64,000 nt of DNA from Trichosporon coremiiforme. Lineage: Eukaryota > Basidiomycota > Tremellomycetes > Trichosporonales > Trichosporonaceae. Below the pieces are notes generated by a model. It had not been told where the DNA came from. It made no database searches and worked only from the letters and a program-made list of their open reading frames with translations. The stretch covers positions 1 to 64,000 of the forward strand of contig BCJJ01000024.1 of NCBI GenBank assembly GCA_039545355.1, read 5' to 3'. Positions within the stretch are counted from its first letter, which is position 1. Every line of letters begins with the position of its first letter. Of the stretch, positions 1 through 21,046 are shown in pieces. Both the position numbers and the translations under genes were made by a program.

Positions 1-29
1 CGTCGTACAAACCCTATCCCAGTCCTCGC

Positions 30-982
30 TTACTTGAGAGGGGTGAAGCGCGAGTTGGCCATGTTGGCACCGCGCGAGTGGCCGACGGGCTTGTAGGTGA
101 TCGAGAACTCGCCGAGGTAGTGGCCGGTCATCTCGGGCTTGACCTCGACCGTGGTGAAGGTCTTGCCGTTGTAGACACCGACAACGGAGCCGATCATCTC
201 GGGGACGATGATCATGTCACGGAGGTGGGTCTTGACGATGGCGGGCTTCTCGTTGGGGCCGGCCTCCTTCTTGGCCTTGCGGAGCTTCTTGATCAGGCGC
301 ATGGGGCGCGACTTGAGGCCACGCTGGAAACGACGACGAGCACGGGCGTGGACGAGCTGGGGATTAGCTGGAATTTCAGGGAGATATCCATAGCTTGCGG
401 GGCACTGTTGTCGTGTTGTGTCGGGAGGAGGCCAGGTACAGGATACGGCAGAGTAAATTTCAGTGCTCGCAGCAGATCGCACCTGCACAGCAAAGACTGT
501 CATAGCCCTTGCAGACGCCGTTGCGCTCGTTCGCTGCGCTTTTCCTCCATCTGCCATTGTCCGCTGCGTCCTTGCCTTCCTCCTTCACACGACACTTGCT
601 TTCACGGATGCTTCTTGGAAAAAAAATGTTCTTCCGATGTGACAAGTCCAGTGTTCTTCCCTCGCAAGCTTTCTCGGTATACTCACGTCGATGAAGGCCT
701 CGTTGGAGAGGTCAAGGAGCTGGTCGAGCTCGACTCCACGGTAGGAGTACTTCTTGAACGAACGCGCGGCCTTCTTGGCGGCAGCCTCCTCGCCGGTAGT
801 GAACTCAGCCTGAAAGTTAGCTCCAGCTTCTTCTAACCGCTAAGAGCTCGCGTCCGTCGTGCTCGTCTTCATGCTGGCCCGTCCCGTCGTCCTCGCGTCC
901 TCCACCATTCCTCCCAGGCCAGACAATCCAGACGAAACTTCCGACGTCGCTCCGCTCCTGCTTCGAACCGAATACCCACCAT
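30..982 (-). CDS. RPS15: 40S ribosomal protein uS19 (S15)
   Basis: Small-subunit ribosomal protein at the head of the 40S, contacting the decoding region. Three exons are read on the minus strand: 980-982 (the ATG alone), 687-809 and 30-356, total 453 nt for 150 residues, the usual family length. The C-terminal part carries the uS19 signatures [18 protein letters not shown] and [14 protein letters not shown] and ends in SRFTPLK; exon 2 gives [13 protein letters not shown]. Intron 1 (810-979) starts directly after the ATG with GTGGGT and ends GCTAACTTTCAG; intron 2 (357-686) starts GTGAGT and ends CTAATCCCCAG. An intron immediately behind the start codon is common in fungal ribosomal-protein genes. 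Function is certain from the sequence; exon 1 rests on the splice motifs and on the lack of another in-frame ATG that fits. Confidence 0.95.
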
Positions 983-1687
983 GATTCTGTTTTGTCGAGT
1001 GTGTCGAAAAGGGGGGAACGAGTAAAAGCGAAGTGGTCGTGTCGGTCGGTCGTCGGAGCGCGGCAGGCGTCAGCTAAACCGTTTTGTGGGTGTCGAAAGT
1101 CGTCGGGAGACTGGAGAGAATGTACGCACAGATTTTGATGAGGAGACAAGCGACGAGTGTGAGCAGCCAGCCTTGCCCACGGCCTCCCCTGCGCAATTTG
1201 GGTGCCAACTTTGGCGAGCAGCGGAGGTATCGAAACGCCGAAACAATAGTTTCGCTTGGCCACGTGGGAATTGGGGGGTGGTGGTTCACGTGATGAGTGT
1301 CACGGGCCTAGTAAGGCAGTTAGGTGGAGGTATGGGTGGGGAGCCTATGAGAGACAACACGTGACCAAGTGGCATCTCGCACCTCGCACCACTCGCGCAC
1401 TGGGTACCCCCCCCGCCGGCTCACGAAACTTTGATGTTGCTTCTCTTCTTCTCTGTTGCCAGCCCTGTTGCGCTTCGGCGCTCGTCGCTTGCCATCATGG
1501 CTTGCGGAGAAACGGACCAGGGCGAGAGAAACGGGTCGTGCGCTGGCCGGGCACATGCTGAGCTTGCTTGCAAGTTCGGTAGTCCGTGTCTGTCTCTGTA
1601 TTTGAGACGGCTGTCGGCCTCGACCTACATTCGACTTACACCACGCATGCTTTGCTCGCACGCCCATGGGCTGTGTGAACGTTTCTG

Positions 1688-1915
1688 GTGAGTACACGTT
1701 TCCATTTCCCCCAAATCGACAGCTTTAGTGATGATACACAAATCAAGCATAGTTCAATCAGAAGTCATAATGATTGACACAATTCCATCTAAGTCTTTCG
1801 CTCCTATCTGAAACCACATCCGACGTCTAGATTCCATACTCTCTGTGCTTGGGGAGATGGGATCTGGCTTGTTTCCTCACCTCCAAACTTTGGTAACTTC
1901 AGCTGACAGTAACAG
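1688..1915 (+). other. putative intron of a non-coding snoRNA host gene
   Basis: The segment begins with the donor GTGAGT at 1688 and ends with GCTGAC (1902-1907) followed by AGTAACAG at 1915. This is the same branch-site and acceptor arrangement as in the coding genes of this window. No coding exon fits on either side, so the host would be non-coding. The snoRNA sits about 90 nt upstream of the presumed branch site. Confidence 0.5.
1728..1811 (+). ncRNA. C/D box snoRNA candidate guiding 25S rRNA
   Basis: Box C GTGATGA is at 1728-1734 and box D CTGA at 1808-1811, 84 nt overall. Directly 5' of box D, 16 nt (1792-1807) are complementary, with one G-U pair, to the conserved large-subunit rRNA stretch ATAGGGGCGAAAGACT as I know it. 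By the box D+5 rule the target would be the second G of GGGG. A second segment (1747-1759) ends just before a D'-like CAGA and contains the complement of TTGAACTATGC, which lies roughly 90 nt upstream in the same rRNA. A C'-like ATGATTG follows at about 1770. The terminal stem is weak. The rRNA sequence is from memory, not computed. Confidence 0.75.
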
Positions 1916-2348
1916 ATTCGCCCCGTGGTGATCAAAGTTGGTCGCGCTCCCAGCCCATTATGTAGCAATAGCAACAGTGTTCCAATATGCAGAAGGTCAA
2001 GTACGACGCAACTCGTTTGTGTGCAGCAATGTTCATATTCATAGTGTTTCTATATAACAGATGATGGTATCATGCAGGCGAAGGCAGGCTTCGAGCCTGC
2101 CGACAGCGGGGTGGATAGGTACAAAGGTGATGGATGGTGGGTTTGTGGGAGGTATGTCAGGATAGCAGAGGATAGGTGGGAGGCTCGGGGATGGCGAAAT
2201 GTGTTTTGTATTAAGGTGTGTGGATGATCGTGTAGTGCGGAAATGTGAGTGTGACAGAAGGCCGGGAGTGGAAAGAGCGGCGGTTGGAAATGTCCATTCG
2301 CAGTGTTCTTCTTCACGTCATCGTCGACCGGCAGATAGGACGAGTGGC

Positions 2349-12235
<9,887 letters not shown>

Positions 12236-12442
12236 ATGTCCCAGGAGTACATCTACTCGGACAAATGGCGCGACTGTGAGGGCAGACACGGCCTGAACCA
12301 GGGCGGTGAGTCTGGTTTTCCGACCCTCTGATCGGCGTCGAGCTAACCTCCAGGCTGGTGTCACTTCGAAGACGCGAAGACAGCAGAGGGCGAAGTCAGC
12401 TGCATCTACTGCTGGATCCTCATCCCATACAGCTGGCTGTAA
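12236..12442 (+). CDS. small Cys/Trp-rich protein, 52 residues
   Basis: Two exons, 12236-12305 and 12354-12442, give 159 nt and 52 residues. The 48-nt intron is canonical for this genome: GTGAGT donor and GCTAACCTCCAG at the end. Without splicing the frame stops soon after the donor, which supports the intron as real. The product starts MSQEYIYSDKWRDC and ends WILIPYSWL. It has four Cys (about positions 14, 26, 41 and 44; the last pair is CIYC) and four Trp, so a small zinc- or disulfide-bound fold is possible. No signal peptide. I do not recognise the family. It converges with DPB2, whose stop lies 150 nt downstream. Too short for routine gene finders, so easily missed. Confidence 0.55.
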
Positions 12443-12592
12443 CGAGCCGACGACATAACGAACCACGATCATCACGACCCTAGCTCGATTCCACTGTTCA
12501 TACCAAAAGATCGCGCATTGTACCTCTGTCTCGCTGCTCACGACCATGAAACCTGTCTGTATCCTGTTGCTATAATCTTACATCACGTCCTA

Positions 12593-14487
12593 CTAGTCCA
12601 GACTGAGCGCACTCCGCTCGCTCCGCCCCGTTGCGGGATAGTACATGCTCCACTCGAACTCTCCTCCCGAACCCGCGCTCACGAAACGCCCCGGGTTGAA
12701 GACATGGCACCCTTCGTAGGTCAGCTCATAGCGCTCATACTTGTCTGCGAGCACGACCGCCGTCGGCATGGGGTACAGGCGCAGCGCATGGTCGAACTCC
12801 CACAGCGTCGGCCGCACGCTCTCAGGCAACGGCGAGAGGTGGGCCTGGTCGAGGATAGTTTGGACGAGCTGGTGGTCAGTTGCTCGCCGACATTTTTCAA
12901 ACTCACGTAGCGCTTCATGTCTGCGCCCTCGTTCGCGCTCTTCACACCGACAAGGTTGCGCAGCATGCGGTCCATCAGATCCTCACGGCAGATGACGATG
13001 TCCTGCCCAAAGTACCGCAGGCGGCAGGGGTTGGAAACGAACTTGGCCTTCGGAATGCGGCTCGCGAGGCGCTGCGTGAAGTTCTTCGGGAGGGCTGGCC
13101 GGGGCAACGTCGTTCCGGTCCAAGGGTCGAGCGGTCCAGGGACGAAGACGAAGTGAGACTGGAGCAGTAGCGGGAACGATAGAATGAGATCAGACAGCGC
13201 GTTGAAACCGTCTGTCGGTTAGCTATAGACCTGAGACAAATCGAGCTACTCACTTGTGTACTGCTTCAGCCCTCCTTCTCCTTCCCAGCCTCGCTGCACA
13301 AAGTTACCGCACAAGACGAAGACCATCGGTCGGTACTCGGCTGCCTCGGCGTAGCCCTCGAACATGCGCCGGAGGGCCACCAACGTACTCGGGTGATCCA
13401 GCCATACGTCGGACAGAACGACGAACGACACCTGGGTGTTGGCCGCTACTGTCGGCTGGTACTTCTCCTCCTCCTTCACGGATACAGCACCGCCGCCGAG
13501 GAAGTCGACGTGGCCATGGAGTCCACGCGCGATGTGTCGTTTCTCGCTTGGCGGGTGACCCATGGCTAGAACCCGCAAGGTGTCATCCACAGTGTACTCT
13601 CCCTCGATCAGAACCATGCACCCCTCGGTGAAGAGACCCTCTCCCGGCACCGCGTCCTCCATGTCGAGCACGACTCGGCCGTCGCCGTCCTCCAATGTCA
13701 ATCGTCCCTCCGGGTTGCGACTGAGCATTCCGAACAGCAGGAAAAGCTGTCCCGCCCGTCCGAGAAGATTCCTCGTTGACGTGAGCTGCTCGTTAGCTAC
13801 ATTCTCCGAGGACCTTAGCTGTAGACAGACCTTCATGTAGTTGTCACGGTCCTGTCCTCCGATTGCCGGCGGTGTGAAATTCTCGTTTCGCAGAATGATC
13901 TCGCGAATGATACCCCAGCGTTCTCGCAGGTACGAAGACCGACTCGACGCCTGGCCAGCCACTGATGGCTTGCGCTTAGCGCTGTCGTCAGCTCATGTCT
14001 CGGCGTCCAGCAACTTACACTGAGAAAGCCGCGCGCACGGGGTCGAACCGGACGGGCGGCATGTTGAAGCTGTCCACGACTGAGAAGTGCGCTTCGACAT
14101 TCACCTCTGACGGGTCGGCTACCTGCGTGTCGTCCACCGACCCCAGTTGCAGGATCTCATACGCTCGCTTCAACCCCTCAAGAGACACGAGAGAAGACGC
14201 CTCTGCCTGTCAGGGGCATGTTTGCAAGATGAGACTCACCCTCTCCCTTCAAGTACTCAGCAGCCCACAGCTCCAGTCCCATTGCCCACTCATCTTCTGG
14301 GATCTCAGTCTGGCCGTCAGTTCTCCACCGTAGAAGCCGACCTACCTCGATCAGCACGTGCTGGATATACTCCAACGCTGGAGCTGGAAGTGTGAGGGAG
14401 TACTTCGTAGAGAAGACCTGATTATCAGTTGGGAATCATAGTCTCTCAACTTACCTTTACGATCGCTGCTCGCATCGAGCGCACCAT
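12593..14487 (-). CDS. DPB2: DNA polymerase epsilon subunit B (Dpb2)
   Basis: Second-largest, essential subunit of the leading-strand replicase Pol epsilon, linking it to the CMG helicase via GINS. Eight exons: 14455-14487, 14346-14417, 14240-14309, 14019-14202, 13831-13981, 13254-13785, 12907-13211, 12593-12868; 1623 nt, 540 residues, close to the family norm of about 530. Seen: N-terminal helical domain ([16 protein letters not shown]), an OB-fold region, and the inactive calcineurin-like phosphoesterase domain with [29 protein letters not shown] and [14 protein letters not shown]. The intron at 13786-13830 is 45 nt and keeps the frame. I call it an intron because it ends GCTAACGAGCAG and its removal restores family-like spacing, although its donor GTCTGT is weak. 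Divergent from NOT3/5 across 285 nt. Confidence 0.93.
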
Positions 14488-14772
14488 TGTGACGGGTTGT
14501 ACAGTGGCTGTTTGGTCCCCTCGATCGAAATTGTCAACATCAGCCTCGTCGCGTCTTCGACATGAGGGCCTCCACATGACGCGTCCGGAAATTAGGCACG
14601 CTTGGATGCAAAAGGCGTGCGGTCCACGTTTTGGGGTGCCGACCAACCACGTGTTCGTACCTGGCTACCTTATTAGGCGTGCAGGATGGCGATCGTGATC
14701 AACTGACACCACGAGGGCCACCATCATCATTGCCAGCTCTTCTCACTGCGACAACACCTACTTCCACCCGCC

Positions 14773-16787
14773 ATGGCGTTAAGAAAGCTGCAAAGTGAGT
14801 CGGGATCCGGACGCGGGAGGACGATAAGCTGACATGCCAAGCCGAGATAGACCGAACGTTGAAGGCCGTCGCCCAGGGCGTCGAGACCTTTGAGGCGACG
14901 TTCGACAAGCTGAACCATGCGTCAAATGCGACGCAAAAGGACAAGCTCGAAAACGACCTCAAGACGCAGATCAAGAAGCTGCAGCGCATGCGTGACCAGA
15001 TCAAGGTCTGGCTCGGAAGTTCGGACATCAAGGACAAGAGCGCACTTCTAGAGAACCGCAAACTGATCGAGACGGTGAGTCGTTACCGGCGGCAAAGTCT
15101 CGGCATGAGCTGACAGTGCGCAGCAAATGGAGCGGTTCAAGGCCCTCGAGAAGGAAATGAAGATGAAGGCTTTCTCAAAAGAGGGACTAATCGCCGCTGC
15201 TCGGCTAGACCCGGCAGAGAAGGCGCGCCGCGACATCATCGACTGGATAGTGTCAACAATCGACGAGCTCTCCCGCCAAATCGAGCAGACGGAAGCTGAG
15301 GCTGAGCAGCTGCAGGCTTCCGGAAAGAAGAAGAAGGCCATGGGAGATCGTCTCAGCGAACTCGACCAGCTGAATGAGCGCAGACAATGGCACATTGGAC
15401 GGCTCGAGATTGTCCAGCGCATGTTCGAGAACGGCCAGATCAACAATGAGCAGGTCGAGATGATCCAGGAGGACGTCAAGTACTTCGTCGAGGCCAACAC
15501 CGAGGAGGACTTCGACTTCGACCTTGGAATCTACGACGAGCTCAACCTCCAGGAGGGTGAGGAGGACTACAACGCCGACTACGGAGCACACGGACATGAG
15601 GACTCGTCCAACATTGACACGAATTCCGTCGCCGACACCACTGAGACGCCATCCAAATCCTCCAAGGCGGACAAGAAGTCGAAAGACCACTCCGACGACA
15701 CGCCTCCAAGCCCTGTGCAGACCAAGCGCAGTGAGAAGAAGAGTAAGCTCCTTACGCCAAGTCATTCAGCTAACAAGTCACAGAGGCTGAAAAGGAGGCC
15801 AGGAAAGAGGCGGAGAGGCAGGAGAAGGCCGAGAAGGCTGCCGCTGAGGCTGCTGCCAAGGCCGAGGCCGCCGCCAAGGCCAAGGCTGCTGCTGAGGCCG
15901 CCGCTTCCCCGCCACCGGCACAGCCCAAGGCACCTCTGCCGCCGATCCGCTACGCCGCCGCCGCCGCTGCTGCTGTCGGAGGAACACATCCCGCGCCCCC
16001 ATCCGAGACGTCATCGTCGAAGAAAGAGAAGGACGCGTCCACCGAGGAGCCCGCGCACCCCGAGCCGGAGCCGTCACCCCTGGCCAGCAGCTCTGCTGCT
16101 GAGCCGTCAAACGTGAGCTGCCGCATCCATACTTTTGAAGCTGACAAACAGGGACAACCCACGACGACGTCTGCCACGTCCGCCACGCCGTCGCCTGCGC
16201 CGGAGACCTCTGTCAACGGCCAGCAGCAGCCTCTGGCCGAGTCGTCTCGTGCTCCTTCGACGTCTTACTCCACCTCTCCGCGCAAGGAGCAGGGTGTCCT
16301 CGAGAACCTGATGGCCTCGTTCGGTGTGGCTAAGGACATGGCCGAGCGTCGGGGCGCTGACCCGAACGAGCTCGTGTCCCAGCTCGATGTGTCGTACCAC
16401 AACGCGCCTGCGCAGCTCGACGCCGAGCCGCCGCGGTACTACCACCCGCACAGCCCGATCCAGACGCCGAGCTACTACCCCCAGACGCGCCTTCCGCAGC
16501 TCGAGGACAAGAGCATCTACCAGCGTCTCGAGCTCGACCAGCTCTTCTACATTTTCTACTACATGACGGGGACGTACGAGCAGTGGCTCGCCGCGCAGGA
16601 GCTCAAGCGCCAGTCCTGGCGCTTCCACAAGCAGTACCTCACATGGTTCCAGCGCGCACACAACCCCCAGGCCATCACCGAGGACTACGAGCAGGGAGGG
16701 TACTACTACTTTGACTGGGAGAACTCGTGGTGCCAGCGCAGGAAGAGCGACTTCCGCTTCGAGTACAGGTGGCTCTCTGACCATTAG
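14773..16787 (+). CDS. NOT3: CCR4-NOT complex subunit Not3/Not5
   Basis: Scaffold subunit of the CCR4-NOT deadenylase; it binds NOT1/NOT2 and, through its N-terminal part, the ribosomal E site on non-optimal codons in yeast. Five exons: 14773-14794, 14842-15074, 15124-15742, 15784-16112, 16152-16787; 1839 nt, 612 residues. Seen: N-terminal coiled coil (about 1-240) with [32 protein letters not shown] and LLENRKLIE; a charged, Ala/Pro/Ser-rich linker; and a C-terminal NOT box (about 480-612) with [17 protein letters not shown] and ending [11 protein letters not shown]. All introns end in CTGAC or CTAAC plus AG. There is one Not3/5-type gene here; S. cerevisiae has two paralogues, so the symbol could equally be NOT5. 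Converges with CTR9. Confidence 0.95.
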
Positions 16788-17076
16788 GTAGAACGTCGGG
16801 GGAGCTTGTACAGTTAGCGCAGCGAGATGCACACAGATAGCAGTATTCTCATCCAGCGAAGCACTCTGTTGATGCCACTCACGGTGGCGAGGTCGCAGCC
16901 CCCTGTTGGGGCTATTTTTGGGCCGAGGAACGCCGATCAAGCACTCAGGGAAAAGTGGCGGCTTGACCGCAGGCAGGCTGGACTGGCCCCTCAGTTCAAC
17001 ACATCAACACATCAACAGTGAATCTTGTGCTCTGCTCTTGCGCACGACCTAGAAACCCTATGCATATTGCTTGACT

Positions 17077-20000
17077 CTAATCGCTGTCGTCGCCGTCGCT
17101 ACCGGCGTCGCTACCGCCGTTGGCCTCCGCCTCATCCTCACTCCCCCCGTTGGCCGGGGGACTCGACGCCTGTGGCGGGCTAGGCGCCGCCGCGGGCTCG
17201 TCCATCTCCTCGTCCGAGTCCTCAATGATAGCCTTGGACTTGTACTTCTTTCCACCTCGTCCCGTGTCTGCGTCGTCCTCGTCGTCCGGATCCTCGCGGC
17301 GCGCACGCCCCTTTCCGCGCTTCTTCTTGATGGCAGCGAGGGCATTGCGCTTCTTGCGCTCCTGGGCGGCGTCATCGTCCTCCTCCTCGTCCGAGGGGGG
17401 AGGCTCGAGCTCGGGCTCCGACTCGGACTGCTCGCGCTCGCGACGCTTCTTCTTCGACTTGCGCCGCTTCCGCCCGCTCTCGCCGTCTTCCTCCTCTGCC
17501 TCGCGTTCCTTCCGCCGCTTCTTCGCCTCCTTCGCCTCGGCCTTGCGCAGCTCATCCGCGGCCTTCTGCTCCTGCAGCTGCGCGTGCCACTCGGCCGCCT
17601 CCTCGCGCGCCTTCCGGCGCTCTTCGGCCAGCTCGGCCGCACGGGCGTCGATCTCCGCCTGCCTCGCTGCCGCCTGGGCCTCAATCCGCGCCTGCTCCTC
17701 CGCACGCACGCGGCGCGCCTCCTCTACTCGAGCGGCGAACTCGGCCTCGTATGCCTCCTGCTTCTTGACCTCGGCTTGGCCGCGGGACACAATGCTGTCC
17801 AGGAACTTGGCACGCTGGTCTGCCATGTTACGGTCGTAGGCCAGCGGGCCTGCCTTGTCGTCCGCCAGCGAGCGGAAGATGCTCGCGGCCTCCTCGGCGC
17901 GCTTCAGAGTTTGCGTCAGCTCCTCTAACGTGCGCTTTGACGACTCGAGGTCGAGCATGATCGTCGCGGCGTTCTGCAGGATGAGACCGATGTTGTACAG
18001 GATCGCGCGGTCGGAGGGCTGGATGTGGAGCGCTTGTGTGGCGTAGGAGAGCGCCTGGGACATGGCGGACACATTCGACTCCTTCGTCGCGTACGTGAAC
18101 CATGCGCGGCACAGGTACAGCAGCACCGAGACGTTGTGTCCACCATAGCTGTTGAGCGCCGAGCCGTACGCCTCGATCGCACGCTGCTCCTCACCGCGCA
18201 GGAAGTAGCAGTGTCCGAGGTTCACAGACACAGGACCCTCGGGCAGAGAGTCCTTGATACGGCCGAGGACGGAGAGCGCGTTGCCAGCAAGTCGTGTCCG
18301 CGTCTTGACGTCCTCGGCACTGCCAGGAGCAGGTTGCAAGTTCTTGGGTACAAGCGTGTTCTCGGCAAGGGCAATAGCGAGACCCTGGGCGGCGACGGCG
18401 TTCGTGGGATCGAGAGCAAGGGCGCGCTCGTACGCCTCCGCGCTGCGCAGGTACTGCTTTGGTCGCTCGGCTACGTCCTGCTGCGACTTAGCCTCGCGGC
18501 CGAGCGTGTAGTGCAGCCATCCGAGGGCAGTGAACGTGTAGGGGTCCGTCTTGTCCAATCGGAGGGTGTGCGACGTGAAGTTGAGCGCCTCCTTGAACGA
18601 GCCGATGCCGATCAAGAAGTTTGTGTAAACCGATCGCAGCGTGAGGTTCGAGTCGTCGGCACGGAGGCATTCCTTCAGGTAGTTGTGCGCCTCAACGTTG
18701 CGGCCAGCAATGGTGGCGAGGTGGGCCAGGCGAACCTTCGACTCCATGTGCTCGGGATGCTGGTGCAGCACGTCGCGGTACCACTTCTGCGCGCTGACGA
18801 TGTCGCCGCCCTGCTCGAACGCCCGTCCGAGGTCGTAGGCGAGGACAGTCTTCATGGCGTCCGCCTCCGATCCCGACTCCTTGGCCAACTTCGACAGCGC
18901 ATCCTGGAACATGGCCTCGGCGTTCTCCGAGTGGCCCTGAATCGCGTACAACGCAGCCAGGTTTGCCTTCAGCTTGATCTCCGAGTGATCGACGGGCTTG
19001 GTCTCCTGCGTCGCCGTGTCCTCCTCCTCGATGTCCGCCTTGATCGAAATGGCAGTTTGGTACGAGTTGATCGCCTTGTCGACGCTCTCCTCCTGCCAGA
19101 GCTTGGCGAGCTCGACGAAAGTGTCGCTGTCGGCCGCGATTCCGCGCAGCTTGGCCCAATCCTCGTCAGAGTCCGCGTTGGACACGAGATCCTGGATACC
19201 AGACAGCATGTCCCTGGCGGTCACACGATTGCGCGCCAACTCGTCCGCCGGCATACCCAGATGCGGGTAGGCCAGGAGAGAAGCGTGGAGAACGGTGAAC
19301 TCGAGCGGGGGCTTGCCGTTCAGACGCTTCGCGGTCTGCTCGACGAAGTTGAGCGCTTCTCGCAGGTTGCCGTTCTTGATGGCGATCTGGGCGAGGGTCA
19401 ACTCGGCCATCATGTTGACGTTCTGCTGGTCCGCGCTCTTCGCGGCAGCGATGTAAACACCAGCGTCAGCAACGTCTCCGGCCACGAAGCCAAGACGACC
19501 TCGCTCCGAGTTTGACATGACGACGTGGCGCTTATTGTCCGCAAACTGAACTGCACGCTCAGCAAGCTTGGAGGCAAGCTCAATGTGTCCTCCGAGTGCA
19601 GCAACCCCAGAGAGCACGAGGGAAGCCGCACTGTTCTTGTTGTTGAGCTTGAACGCGCTCTGAGCATGTGAAACGCCCTCCGATTCGTACGTCAACCGCT
19701 TGTCCATCGGGTGATTCGGTTCGCGGGCCATGTTGAGATTGGCAAGCGCGAGCATGAGTCGAGCAGCCCATGACGAAGGGTCAAGTTCGAGAGCGCGTTC
19801 CCAAGCCATCGTTGCTCGAACGCGGTCGCCGAGCGTCCACGCACAAAGTCCGATACCTATCCGCGGATCGGGCTGGGCGTTGGGGTTTAAAGCAAGGATC
19901 TTCTGGTACGTGATAAGGGCAGCTCCCGTTTCACGACGGGCAAACTGAAGTCGAGCCTGGGCCGCAAGAGCTGGGAGGTTGTCGGGCTGACGCTGCAGTA

Positions 20001-20642
20001 AGCGCTCAACCAGGGGCGCCGCAGTCCCCTGCTGTCCACGGGCCGAGTAGAGGATGATCTTGCCCATCGACAGCGAGACGGGCTCCTCATCCGGGCTCGC
20101 ACCAGAGCTACGCATAGCCTCGTCCGCACGGTTCAAGTGTCCTGTAGCCTCCGTGTAGTGCTGCTCCTTTGTTCGCGTAGCCTTTCCAAGGACGTCGAAT
20201 TCTAACCGCGTCAGCTTCGCAGCGGGCGTGGTACTTACTGGCTTGAGGAAGCGCCACCGTCGGCGCCGTTCTGGCCCAAGCGAGATGCAGGTGCGCGAGC
20301 ATAGCATGCAGGTTCGAGAGGGCAACAGAGTCCACGTGCCCACCACTGCCGAAGACTGGATCGTTAGAACAATGGAAAAACAAAAGAACGCTTGAAGGCT
20401 TGGTACTTACACTTGATACCACTGAGGAGGACCTGCTCAGCGCGCTCGAAGCGGCCAGCACGCCAGTGCTCCCCAGCGAACAGAGTCCATTCCTTGCATT
20501 CGGCAGAGTAGTCGGTGAGGAGATCAGTAAGGGCGTCGGCGACTTCGGCTTCACCGAGCGTGTCGAGGTCAATGTCGACCTCGGTAGCTCCGTGACCGGC
20601 AAAGGTGTGGATGCGAGCTCCGGACGGCTGCTCTTCGGCCAT
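17077..20642 (-). CDS. CTR9: PAF1 complex subunit Ctr9 (TPR protein)
   Basis: TPR scaffold of the RNA polymerase II-associated PAF1 complex, which promotes elongation and H2B ubiquitination/H3 methylation. Three exons: 20411-20642, 20239-20355, 17077-20201; 3474 nt, 1157 residues. Seen: an array of tetratricopeptide repeats over about residues 60-850 (for example ALKVDKT-like helices, ALGWLHYTLGREA and VNLGHCYFLRGEEQRA), then a long charged coiled coil rich in EEARR/RKAREEAAE, and an acidic/basic low-complexity tail with several DD/EE and KKKRR runs. Intron acceptors follow CTAACGATCCAG and CTGACGCGGTTAG. The 404-nt gap to the threonyl-tRNA synthetase start is a shared divergent promoter. Confidence 0.93.
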
Positions 20643-21046
20643 TTTGGTTGATGGTGGTGTCCCTAGCAGTCCTTGTCTAGATTGGATGGAGACGTGGTTG
20701 GAGCTGCAGGGTGGTCGAGGATGTGTGTCCGGGAGGTAATGTTGTCGCGGGACAGACCTCCAAAGTTAGTCGTTGTGATGACAGACTTAGGAGCACGGTT
20801 AGCAGGGGCGCGCGGTCGATCGCGAGGTAGGCGCCAGAAATGGTCCCGCGCCTGCTTCCACGTGTTGGCGCGCCTGTCACGCTGGTTGCACCCAGGGTAC
20901 TACTGTTGGCAGTCAAGTTCTGACCACCACCGCCGTGGGCTGGGCGAAGAGGTACGCGAAGATTAGGACTCGAAAAAGTCGAGTTATCTCCATCTAGCCC
21001 AGTCCATCGCAACCCGGCACCGACACTCCGACTCATCTCTGTCTCG
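20643..21046. promoter_or_regulatory. shared divergent promoter, CTR9 / ThrRS
   Basis: 404 nt between two outward-reading start codons. I see no clear TATA element. The plus-strand leader must begin upstream of 21047 for the mitochondrial form of ThrRS and may begin downstream of it for the cytosolic form. Confidence 0.5.

Larger units (their letters stand above)
983..2348. other. intergenic, non-coding; snoRNA host region
   Basis: No convincing protein gene between the RPS15 start and the 3' end of the GMC gene. It contains an intron-like segment (1688-1915) that encloses a C/D box snoRNA candidate, so a non-coding host transcript on the plus strand is likely. From about 1700 to 2050 it is more AT-rich than its neighbours. 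The short ORFs here have no protein-like pattern. Confidence 0.6.

Noticed and set aside
18025..19515. 496-codon open frame on the plus strand
   Set aside because: Antisense shadow of CTR9.
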